From contig OU015541.1 in the NCBI GenBank assembly GCA_907165065.1, positions 8,876,501 through 8,940,500 of the forward strand: DNA of 64,000 nucleotides, read 5' to 3'. Position numbers and translations under genes: made by a program. This DNA comes from Caprimulgus europaeus (taxonomy: Eukaryota; Chordata; Aves; Caprimulgiformes; Caprimulgidae). This document shows positions 1 through 10,100 of the stretch, piece by piece (position 1 is the first letter of the stretch; every line of letters begins with the position of its first letter). The notes under the pieces were generated by a model, which was not told the DNA's origin, ran no database searches, and saw only the letters and a program-made list of their open reading frames with translations.

Positions 1-3000
1 CAACTTACACCTTCATACAGCACAAGTTACTTCTAGCTGCATGTTACACAAAAAAGTACTACTCAACTAAGATCATGCTAAGCAAAGTCATGAAAGAGCT
101 GCACAAAATAATGCATCACCAAGAACAATTAACAGCTGCAGAATCAAACTCTGACACTGTTTTTCAAAACCTGTCGCACACATTTTTACAAACTGTTACT
201 CTTTATCACCAGGTTAATGAACACAGGTTTTGTTCAGCTGGTTCCATCTATTACATCAGGTAGATCAGTTTTGTCAAGGGGCTAATTGCAAAGCTAAGTC
301 TCCAAGAGTTAATCTAAGCCTCATTCTTTTAAAAATGTTGGAGGAATTTTATTATTACAACCAACCTTTATTTTTCCTGAGAACAAGTTAAAATTCAGTA
401 ACAATTCAAGAAAAACTTTTGTGGGAACTATTTTTTATCAACAAAATTCCAGTAACTTCTAAGGACAAAGATAAAAATCCAGCCTTACAGAGTGCAGTTG
501 CACCCTGTCCACCAGAAGAGTAACATGCCCTAGAAACTGTAAAACAGAAGGTTCTGAGCAGCTTAGACAATGGGAGGAAAAAACAGTTGTGAAAATCATA
601 CTTATCTTCTCTGCTGCCAATTTTATTAACCTTCAATAACTGCCTGAGAACATTTGGTTAATTTACAAGTCAAAATAGGACACACCTCACTTCTGGCACT
701 GCGAGCAAAACTGGATACTTGAAACTCAAGCTGCGCTCTTGCAGCTGTGTAGATCATTACCAGTAACAGAGGTTCACTGATCAGCAATTAGCTGGCAATT
801 CCAATGATTATACAGATGCCACGTCCTGTCAACAGAGCTGACAGGAGTTTAAATATGACTGAGTCAATAAACTAAATAAATGAGGCTTAAGTGACACTGT
901 ACATCTGTTAGCTCGGTTGCTACTGGGTATAACATTCTCTTGACTTACTGGAATTGCACTGGTTGATATCATCTGGTCTCATCTGGGAGAGAGACTACAG
1001 CTACGCTGTGGTTCACACAGAAACCAAACTGTGGAAGTTTGCCTCTTTGTGAAAATACAAGAGATGCAATGCTGCTCCTTCTCACTCACCATGAGTGGCA
1101 GTGACAGCACCAGCATGAAAACTGACCAGCTTCATGAACAAGCTTTTCCTGGGGCTGACAGGAGAACAGAACATACCAGTACAGCTAAAATCCTTGTCCT
1201 GATGTTGAGATGCCAAGAACAAGAAACAGAAAGAAAAGGATGTCTGTGCCTCTGCTGCTCTTTGCAAAGCTCAGCAGGAGCAGTGACACAAGCTTGCCTC
1301 AGCTCAGCACTTCCCAGTAGTTGGCTTAGGTCAGAATATAAGGAATGATACTAAAGAAAATACAGAATTATGCCAATAAGAGCAGTCAATATACTTCTGC
1401 ATTTTAAATTGAGGATTATGGTTAAATTTAGATCAGCTATTTAATAACAATGGTAACTAACCTGATTAGAAGCCAAATTAACACTTTTCACCTGGATTTT
1501 TGTGTACACAAAGGAAGGATACTGAAGGGACAGTAACATCCTTTTGGAACCTTTCAAGAGACTGGAAGATGTACTACACAAGACATCTCACTTGTCCACA
1601 GCAATAATGTAAGAAGGGAAGGAAAGAGAAATGTGTCAATAGAGAATCAAACACTGTGTGGTTTCTATGGAGATGACAAAGTAAGTCAGGATGATCTGCA
1701 GCAGCTCTGATCCTCTGTCACACTATGGCAGACAGGAGCACAAACACACAAAAGCCTGATGGATGGATGCTGCTCCTATAAAGATGAGGTGTGCCTGCAA
1801 TACCCAGGAAATCCATACCAGCACCACAACAGATTTCTTACAGGTCTATTTGTTTTTCAGCTGCAGAGAAATATTGAAACTCAACTAAGGCTTTGCAAGT
1901 GAATGTCTCTTCAAGCTCCAGGACCTTCTGTTATGCTAGTAAAGTGATGTGGTCTGCACCAAATAGAGTTACCTAAAAATTCAGGGAGTCACACTGTGTT
2001 TTTCTTTCTGCTAAGTAACAGCTCTAAGGTTCTCTCAATCTAGCACCCAAGATGCAAGAAGATCCCTGCTTTCCAGAAAGCATAAGGTGCTGTCAAGCAC
2101 CAGAAAGCTTACTCTCTCCCACTGAGAAACTGTGTGAAAATATAGTTAGGAAATATGAGAGAAGAAGGTACCAGCAAAGCCCAGGAGAAAGTAAAAAATC
2201 CACCTGCTTAACAAGTATTACACTCCTCCACGCTGCATCAGGATTATAGCTAAGCATCTTTCTCTTTTTGTTGTATTTTTAGATCAGCTGCCAGTGAAAG
2301 CATCACTAGTAACAGAAACAAAAATATCACAGATTCTTGTAAACAAGTTACAAAAAACAGCTGAAAAACTGTTGCTGGGATTAGTTAGACCTGGCTCTTT
2401 AAACATTATGTTAGACAGTATGGAGAGAAAATAATGAGTGCATTTGGCCTGACCTCCTCCTCATTTACACATTTATAAATCAGGAGCAACAGTACAAATA
2501 AATGAAAGTACTCTAACATAAAACTACAGGCTTAGGAATACTCCAAATTTAATGCAAATTAAGTAAACCTTTGATCTTCACTGAGGGTGGCATTCCTAGA
2601 GCTCAAGTCACAGGAAGGGCTCTTGCCATGGTACTTGGTGGATAGTTAGTACTCGGCAGTCCAGGCAAGGTTTCAGAATTACAGTGCCCAGCTAGAATAA
2701 AATCACACAGACAGACATCATTCCACTGTAATTAGTACAAACATGTACCACTTCAAAGGGAAGGCCAGAGTCTTGCTGCCAGGGCCTGCTGCAGTATCTT
2801 GCCCTATAGTGCATATGCAAAAATAGAGGAAGCTGCCAAAGTACATAGGTGGTGACATCCCTGTAGTCCCTACATGTGTCATTTTACCGGGCACATATGC
2901 TCATTTCTTGATTTCTTCCATGAATTTAATTCTATGCATTGTTTGTTTTCTTCACTGCATCCAGTTTGCTGCATGGTTAACACACAACAGAGCATTATTT

Positions 3001-3067
3001 CCAGTAGAGATTACTGACAGTCCCTGAGTTAACACAGATTCACTATAAAGATGTCATGGTTACTTAC
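1..3067 (-). other. SLC9A8: SLC9A8 intron 3 (partial, runs off the left edge)
   Basis: AT-rich non-coding sequence downstream (minus-strand sense) of SLC9A8 exon 3. I looked on the minus strand for the next expected NHE8 segment, the part that follows the TM1-TM2 linker, and found no matching exon. Intron 3 therefore probably continues past position 1. Short open frames here (for example near 1031-1348 and 2052-2249) have no recognisable protein features. Confidence 0.6.
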
Positions 3068-3148
3068 CTAAAGAAACAACAGCCACACTTTCTGGTAAAA
3101 AATGAAGTCGGTATTTTATCAGTAAATGCACCAATATGATGCAGATAG
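3068..3148 (-). CDS. SLC9A8: SLC9A8 coding exon 3
   Basis: 81-bp exon. On the minus strand it is preceded by an acceptor ending TTCACAG and followed by the donor GTAAGT. It completes codon 63 (Ala) and encodes ICIILVHLLIKYRLHFLP then ESVAVVSLG, the end of the first membrane helix and the loop into the second. Phase 1 in and phase 1 out, matching exon 2. Confidence 0.93.
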
Positions 3149-6100
3149 CTGTGAAGGAAAAAAAAAACAAATTGTAGATTTAGAAGTGTTAGAAGACAAT
3201 AAAATATACTTTTATGAAGTATTTCGAAAATAAATGCAGCAAATCTCCTCAGGATTTAGTAGAAATCCACTAATGCAAGGAACCAAATTTTAGTTCAAAG
3301 CTAATTCTCACTAAAGTACATAAATGGATCACACAATGGACAGAAAATAACTAAGGCAAATTCTAGGACTTAAAATTATCTTCTAAAAATACCAGTATTG
3401 CTACTTTTAAAGCTTGATTCAGCTTACAAGAAAACCTTTGCTGAGCAGTAGCTGTAAAAACGTCAGTTATATAGAGTGCGCTGTTTTAGTAAAGTTTTTG
3501 CTAAATATTTAATATTTTTAAATAAAACGTACACATGGCCTCAACAAAAATGTCAAAGCTACACACTTTCACATCCAAGCCCCTCTGAGCACATGGGCTT
3601 TACCCAAATGGATAATCACAAAATGAGATAAATTACATTGGAAAGAACCTCTGGAGCTCATCTAGCCCCACTGCCTGCTCAGAGCAGGGCTAACTTCAGC
3701 ATTAAAGAGGGTTGCCCAGGGTCTTGTCCAGTCAAGCTTGAAAATCTCTGAAGGTAAAGTCACAACCTCTCTCAACCCCAGTTCTAGTGCTTAAGTCTCA
3801 TGGTGAAGAATCTTTTTCTTCTCTCCAATCTGTATTTCCCTTGGTGCAAGTTGTGACTGGTGCTTCTTGTTCTTTTGTGCGCCTCAGTCTGGCTCCACAG
3901 TCTCTGTAACTCCCGGTCAGTGGGACTGGGACCACAGCCTAAGAAGCAGCTCCCACCACCATCAATACTCTGGCAGCCTGGCACATTCTTTAGCTGTTGG
4001 CTGCCCATTCCTTGTGTGAGACTGCTCAATCTGTATCAGGCGGCACATCATCTGCTCCAGGCACTTGCAGGTATCAGGAGTGTAACAACCAGGCAAGGGG
4101 CTGGAAGTGTTCTGGACAGGCTGAAAGAGCATCTGAGTGTCCCCTTAAGGACCAGCCCAGTAAAAAATGTAACATAACAGAAGGAATTCATGGATCACAT
4201 CAACGTGGCAGAACAGAGGTAGGATTCTGAAAGTGAAATGATGTTTGAACAGACAAACAAGCCATAGAACTGTGGGGTCAGAGACTAACTCATGCTACTG
4301 CAGGCACTTGAAATTTGGGGCTTGGCTTTGCCACAACACAGCTCAGAACAGATCTGCTTCTGGGTCTACTTCAGTTTAGAACACTGCAGAGGCCATTCTA
4401 CAGCTCACAACATCCAGATTTAAGAGTGTGGTATACAGATTCATTTTCACCCTTCCTACACTCCTAAATCAGAGATTACTAATGGGAGTAACTACGAACA
4501 ATACGCTTTTCTACTGGTTTTACTTTGTTCAGGGAACTCCCTTGTCCTGAGGGTGATGCTTTTAAGATCCATTAAGTTATCAGACTGGCATAAATAGACT
4601 GGAACATAGCCAAAAATATCACAGCTCTGTTCTTCAGTCCTAGGAACATAATTTTACCATGAATGGCCCTTTTAAAATCCACGAGACACACATATTCAGA
4701 ATTTTTATTTTAATCTTGGAAGTCTTCTGATCTAGGGCATTTTGCTTTGGTCTTTTGTTTCTGTTCAAACTCTAATGTCATTGACCTCTGGGAAAACATT
4801 AACCCCCTTTGAAGACAAACAGATACTTTAGAAAGAAGCAGAAACCTTCTACTTCTTGCTGTACTTAATAACAGTTATTTATAGGAGACTTTTTTTTTTT
4901 TAAACCCAAGTGATTTGCAGAAGTTTCTGCACTGCTGTCAGCTCCATACCTATTATTTTCTCCATTTGCTACTAGAAAGAATAAGCACTTAGAAGAGTAG
5001 CTGACCCATCTGTCACAAAAAAGTCTCAGTGTAGCTTGCTTTGCAGGCACACAAAGGAAAACAAACCCTTAACCCTCCATGAAAGTTTTGTTATTGTTAC
5101 AGTTCTGACTACAGCTGCTCTAAGCAGATGCCGAGAGAGAACCATATTCTATTAGAGAGCAAGAACAGCCCAGACTTATAGAAAAGCTGAGCATGCATGT
5201 CATTCAAAATGCCTATATATGTACCATGGTGATATAATTATGGCTCTTGTAGGGATGTAAGAAAGTAAGAGCCAGAAAAATAGATACTGAACTTCAGTAC
5301 TTGTGCATGTAAATCTAACTGCCTTCTACTGGCTTATGCAACAAAATACCTGAGGGCTGCCCAGAAGTGATTAAATTGACAACTATCTGGTACGTGGTGC
5401 CCGAAGACAGCTGCAGGCACCACGGAGTATTCTGACAGTGTTTTTTTCACACATGAACACATGCCACATGCTTGATAAACAAGGCCAAAACAATTAAACA
5501 TGTTGTTTGCACTTTTGAGACCATGGTGAAAAGGTCTGTAATTGTCCCCAGCTTTCCACAGGTTTGGGAAGTTCAGGCAGTTATATACACAACTGTCTAA
5601 ATCCCTGTGCCTCTATAACACTCCACTTCATAGACAGGAAACCAGAGGAGAAATATGATGCTATGATTTTGAAAGCTGGCCTATGTCCTCGGATACAGAG
5701 TATGATTAACAGAGATTAAAAGACTTTCAGTTCATCATTCACCTAAAACAAGAAGACTAAAAAAAATCGTCATGCCACTAGATTGCTCCTCTTGCTGTGC
5801 TTCGACTCCAGTCTGAACTGGAAGGATGGGTTTGGCAGGTGTAGGTGCCACAAATTTGGTAGTAGCAGCCAGTGTAGTGTGCAGGGTGACATTGATGACT
5901 TCATGGGTGGCATTTGCAGACCTGTCAGGATAATACACTATGTGATTATACTGGATGGGAGCTGCACGATAAAGACTTAAGACACCAAATATTCCGTACT
6001 GCATCTTGGGACGCAGGGGAACACCTGACACAGCGGATGGCTGGGCCCGCCGAGTGCAACAAACCCGCCGTGTCAGGCCAACGGCAGCACAGGGCCGCGG

Positions 6101-6366
6101 CACAGCCGGCCTCGGCCTCCCCCTCCCCTCGGCAGGACGCTCCCGGATCTCTCCCCAGGGGCCCGTGCTGCAGCCCTCAGCAAGGGGCGAGCACAGCCCC
6201 TCGGCGGGCCGGGCCGCCCCCAGCCCCGCGCTAAGGGGAAAGGCACTCCCGCCGGGCACACGGCAGCTAGGGCCTGTCCCGAAGGCGACGCTCTCCCGCC
6301 AGCAGGGCCCGGGGCAGTGGGCCGACCCCTCCCGCCACCCGCCCGCCCCCGCACTCACTCCGCCAT
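3068..6366 (-). CDS. SLC9A8: SLC9A8 / NHE8 sodium(potassium)/proton exchanger, 5' coding exons 1-3 (partial gene)
   Basis: Coding segments are 6359-6366, 5743-5921 and 3068-3148, all minus strand. They join in frame to give the first 89 residues plus one base of codon 90. The product starts MAESANATHE and contains HTTLAATTK, PAKPILPVQTG, AQQEEQSSG, the hydrophobic run from TIFFSLLVL into AICIILVHLL, and LHFLPESVAVVSLG. I recognise this as the amino end of NHE8, a Golgi/endosomal Na+(K+)/H+ exchanger of the CPA1 family that helps set organelle pH. Residues 1-51 form the short luminal head with two N-glycosylation sequons (N6, N13), and ~52-73 is the first membrane span. The start codon has a strong context (A at -3, G at +4). 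The head is slightly shorter than in the human protein as I recall it. The transport core and C-terminal tail lie outside the window. Divergent neighbour of B4GALT5. Confidence 0.93.
3149..5742 (-). other. SLC9A8: SLC9A8 intron 2
   Basis: 2,594-bp GT-AG intron between coding exons 2 and 3. It holds an old CR1 fragment (about 3640-3935) and a T-rich tract near 4889. No other gene is supported. Confidence 0.85.
3640..3935 (-). mobile_element. CR1 LINE 3'-end fragment, degraded
   Basis: The plus strand reads as the reverse complement of a CR1 3' end: 'ggaaagaacctctggagctc', then 'gctcagagcagggctaactt', then 'cttgtccagtc', then 'ggtgaagaatctttttcttc'. This is the conserved order of CR1 3' sequence in birds and reptiles. 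The copy is diverged, so its ends are approximate, and it may extend a little further to about 4000. It is 5'-truncated and carries no usable reverse transcriptase frame. Confidence 0.75.
5743..5921 (-). CDS. SLC9A8: SLC9A8 coding exon 2
   Basis: 179-bp exon on the minus strand, acceptor ending CCTGACAG and donor GTGAAT. It encodes residues 3-62 (SANATHEVINVTLHTT onward to GMTIFFSLLVL) plus one base of codon 63. The segment PILPVQTG followed by a Q/E-rich stretch and the start of TM1 is the most diagnostic NHE8 part of the window. Confidence 0.95.
5922..6358 (-). other. SLC9A8: SLC9A8 intron 1
   Basis: 437-bp, very GC-rich intron within the CpG island, donor GTGAGTGC and acceptor CCTGACAG. 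The exon 2 frame stays open through the whole intron, which makes an artificial ~207-codon open frame. Retaining the intron after the normal ATG would give a stop at the fourth codon. Confidence 0.85.
6359..6366 (-). CDS. SLC9A8: SLC9A8 coding exon 1 (start codon, 8 coding bases)
   Basis: Only ATGGCGGA is coding before the donor GTGAGT. It joins to exon 2 to read Met-Ala-Glu-Ser. The context GGCAAGATGG is a strong initiation site. The 5' UTR lies just to the right, about 6367-6420 or slightly beyond, and has no TATA box. Confidence 0.88.
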
Positions 6367-6369
6367 CTT

Positions 6370-6660
6370 GCCGGCTGCCGGCTTAAACCTCCCACCGCGC
6401 TGCTGCGAGGCCACTTCCGGGGTTCCTGGGTGACGCTCTAGTGAGCGCGCCCGCAATCTCTATGATCGAACCGTGGGGGGTCGCGGGGGCGCGAGCGCGC
6501 ATGCGTGCACGGCGGCTGCCTGCACTGGCGTCCTTCTAGCGGGCGCGTGATTGGGGCGGGGTGGGTGTTGCGCGCGCGCCGGGCAGCGAGGTCTCCTGCT
6601 GTTGCGTAGCGACGCCGCGTCGTCATGGCCGCGTGCTGTGGCGTGACGTCACCCTGCCCG
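6370..6660. promoter_or_regulatory. SLC9A8: SLC9A8 CpG-island promoter
   Basis: TATA-less, CpG-dense promoter. Visible motifs are CCGGAAGT (ETS/GABP, minus strand) at 6413-6420, GCGCATGCGTGC (NRF1-like) at 6497-6508, an inverted CCAAT (ATTGG) at 6550-6554 next to a GC box at 6553-6562, and a perfect CRE TGACGTCA at 6644-6651. The set is typical of housekeeping promoters and could fire in both directions. No plus-strand gene to the right is supported. The island extends about 6,000-6,850. Confidence 0.7.
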
Positions 6661-6717
6661 CCGGGTTCCCCTGTGCGCTCTGCCCTCGCGGCGGCTCGCG
6701 CTGGGAAGGGGCGGGAG

Positions 6718-7160
6718 GCCGCCATCGCCCACCGGCTCCTTCTCCCTCAGCCGCCATCGCCTGCCGGCTCCTTCTCCCTCAGCCGCCATCGCCCACCGGC
6801 GCCTCCCTCAGCCATAGTCACTGAGCAGCTCCTGTCCCTCAGCCATTGCCGCCTGGCGCCATGTCCTTCAGAGCTGCCAGCACCCAGCGGCTGTTTGTCC
6901 CTCAGTCACCGTGGCCTTGTGCCTTGTCCTTCAGTCACCGTTGTCTGGTGGCTCCTTCTGCTTCAGCAGCCATTACGTGGCAGCTCCTTGTCCCTCAGCC
7001 GCAGTCACCCAGTAGCTCCTTGTCTCGCAGTCATTACCTGGCAGCTCCTTCCCTGATGCTATTGCCTGGCTCCTTTCCTCTCAGCTGCCATCACACAGCA
7101 GCTCCTTGTCCCTCAACTGTCATTGCCTGGTGGCTCCTGTTCCCTCAGCTTCCACCACCC
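6718..7160. repeat. Degenerate ~31-bp minisatellite beside the SLC9A8 promoter
   Basis: About 14 head-to-tail units share the kernel CTCCTTGTCCCTCAGCCGCC. The first two are exact-length 32-bp copies (6718-6749 and 6750-6781). Later units vary between about 25 and 35 bp and lose CpGs with distance from the island. It generates long but meaningless Leu/Pro/Ser-rich open frames (for example 6625-7056). Confidence 0.8.
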
Positions 7161-10100
7161 AAGCTCATAAATAACCCCTTGTGCTTAAATGGAGACCGAG
7201 GTCATGGTGGCACAGGGTTATTGTTTCAGAGGGGGTGCTGGAAACCTGGGTATAGTGACTGCAAAAGTGTCCTGAAGCATCACGTCAAAATATCCCATGG
7301 TGCCTAAAAGCAGGAAATGGATCCTGACTTTTTAAGTAAGAGTTGTTCAGCCTGCAGCTCCCCCAGCCCTTTCCTGCTGCCTGGGCAGATGTGGGTAAGT
7401 GCCCAGCTGATCCCTGGGCAGCTTTCACTGCTCAACCACAGACTGAGAGCTTCACCTTACAGCAAAAAGAAAGTGCCAAGCGAGCATGTACCCAGCTGCA
7501 CCAGAAAGCCACTGCCCCAGAATCAGCGTCAAAATGCTCTTGAATTAAAATACTGTACAGTTGTCAGCCTTACCTGATGTTTCAGGTGCCCTCCTCTGGC
7601 ACAGACTGCTGCTGGGACTTGGGTCTCTAAGCTCTCCTGTGCATCAGTTCTTACCTGCAAATGAGGCTAATGAGCATCTCCCATTTTACAGAGAACGTCA
7701 TGGACATACATGCATCCAGTCTCTGAAGGTTTGAGATGCAGGAGTCACAGGCACCATGGAAATAAATAATATGACAGCACCACCTGCATTTCTGTTCATT
7801 TCTGGTTTAACTTCCTCAGGTTAAAAAAGGGGTTTGTACAACCAGATGTATTGGTTTGTATACCTCAGGTCATTTTGAAGGCCCTTTAGAATATCAGTCA
7901 TGTATTTTGATTAAAATGAAATTGTAGATTCATGGCACAGACACAGACACTTACGTGAACCATTTACATGAAAGTGAAAGCCATTCAAATAGATACAAAC
8001 ATGTGTGAGCTTTAAAAAACAGCGAGATTTGGGCAGCAGCTGTTTTTTTCTTTGTCTTGCAGGCGAGGCAGAGCTGGAAAGCGTCTGGTTTCCTGTAGTG
8101 AGACCAAACCCACACCTCCTTCTTTGCTCTCATCTTCTGATGTGGCTTTGTGGTGACCTACTTAGATAGTCTTACTACAGTTATAACCAAATTATTTTTT
8201 CCACACTGACTAATTTCCAAGAATCTGGAGTTTGGTAATCCCCATCTGCTTTAACTCATTCTCTCCACCCCAGTAGTATCTGGTATAGTTTGGAGTGCAT
8301 GACTTCAGCTTAGGCAGGTGTGATGTGGCACACTTAAAGCTCACTGGTGCCAGTGAGAAATGAGGATGGCACTTTGCCAAGTGGTACAAGCTCATTTTCC
8401 AGAGGTGATGTGCACATCTTGCTCCATTCGGAAACTGGGGGAACTGAGAACCTCCAACACATCATCAAGCTCTTTGATCTGAGTTTTCATGGTGCTCTGG
8501 AGTAGAGATTATGAACAACACTTCATCCATAAATAATGAAGCTTGATCTAGAATGTGAGGGTTGTTTCATTAGAAACAGGGACTGGTGCAGGTCACTTTA
8601 GATGGCTGGAAGTGGCTGGTCACCAAAAGGTGAATTGTCAGGGTTTCCCTGAGAACATCCCTAAAAAGAAATCGGTCTTCTGCAAATATGCATGTTTTTA
8701 GCTCATAATAACTTTTGGGATTTTTCTTCTGCTTTTCCAGGAAGCCCAGTGAAAATGCAAGCAGTTAAATTGAAAGGGACTGAGGGAGAACAGGGGGGAA
8801 TGTGGCAGAGAAGGACAGCAGGGGCCATGTGCATCTCGTCTCTGTGCAGTATGGCTCGTGCTCTGGGTCACAGGACAGGAAGAAACTACCCTGCTCTGCA
8901 GCCCAGTCCTTTTCCTGTCCACCTAGAAATCAGAGAAAAAAATCATTGAAAGGCACCTCTGGAGAGCTCTGGTCTGACCTCCTGCTCAAAGCAGGGCCAA
9001 CTTCAAAATTAGAAGAGGTTGTTCAGGGCTCTGTCCAGGGAAATTTTGAAAATCTCTAAGGATGGGAAGTCCCCAGCTGCTCCAGCAGACCTGTCCCCGT
9101 GCTGCACCACTCTCAGAGCGAAGAACATTTTCCCTGATGTGCAGCTGGAAGTCCCCTCGTTGCACTTCATAACTGGTGCCTCTTGTGCAGCTCTGACAAG
9201 TCTGCTCCTCCTCCCTGTAGCCCCTTTCCTCCATATCTTACCGCTGTGCCTATGCTGCTCCGGGTTAAAATGTGTAGCTGCATCCATCTGCACAGACAAA
9301 GTTTCTTAAAAGCAAATCAGCACATGGCAGAATACGCAGAGCCACTGCAGAGCGCTGGTCAGGGAAGGGGCATGGCTGGAGTCCGGGGAATCTTCGCCTG
9401 CTGCAGTGGGCTCTTGCAGTTCGCACCTGAGCAATGATCAGATCTGTACCAGGCTGGTGCAGAGTGAAGACAATCTTAAAACTACCTTTCCTAGTCACTC
9501 GAATTTTGCTTGGCATGAAGAGTCATCTGGCCTAAGAATGAAGGACAGAAACTTTAGCTAGTTTGCTTTCTTTTTGCTTTTTCTTTGCTTTTCTGGGGGA
9601 GTTTTTTGGTTTTGGTTTTGGCCTCGGCCTCATTTTTTTGGTTGTTTTTGTTCCTTAAATCTTTCAGCTGGCATGATCAGGAAACTCCACGCTTATTTTG
9701 TTTTAGTGGCCTCGTAGCTGTCATGTGATTTGAATCATGAAAGATTGATGTAGAAAAGAGATGACTGCAGATGTAACTCTCCAGGATGTGAGCTGACCTT
9801 CTCCTCACTGCGCTGGCTGGCCCTGGCCAAAGGGGAAGCACAGATGGGCACTGGGGGCCATGGGAATGGTTCAGGAAGGGATGTGGGAGGATTGAGCCAG
9901 GAAAGTAGAGGCCTGGGAACCTGGAGAAACACAAAGCCAGGACTGAACTTCACAAAAGCCAGGATCTGAAGGGGGGCAGGGGGAAGAAGAAAAAGGTAGA
10001 AGGAGGACAAGGATCCCAGGGATCCCTGTAGGAGGGGGGAACATCAGAGCGGCTGTAGGGATCAAGGGCTCCTGGGTCAAGCGACTGTGTGAGAACAGGG

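Noticed and set aside
1..3067. Possible SLC9A8 exon 4 to the left of exon 3
   Set aside because: No minus-strand sequence matching the expected next NHE8 segment was found, so the next exon is assumed to lie outside the window.
5735..6358. 207-codon minus-strand open frame
   Set aside because: It is SLC9A8 exon 2 read back through GC-rich intron 1. The upstream part begins at the splice donor and has no protein-like features, so only 5743-5921 is annotated as coding.
6625..7307. 143- and 153-codon frames right of the SLC9A8 promoter
   Set aside because: They translate the ~31-bp tandem repeat into Leu/Pro/Ser-rich peptide with no family resemblance.
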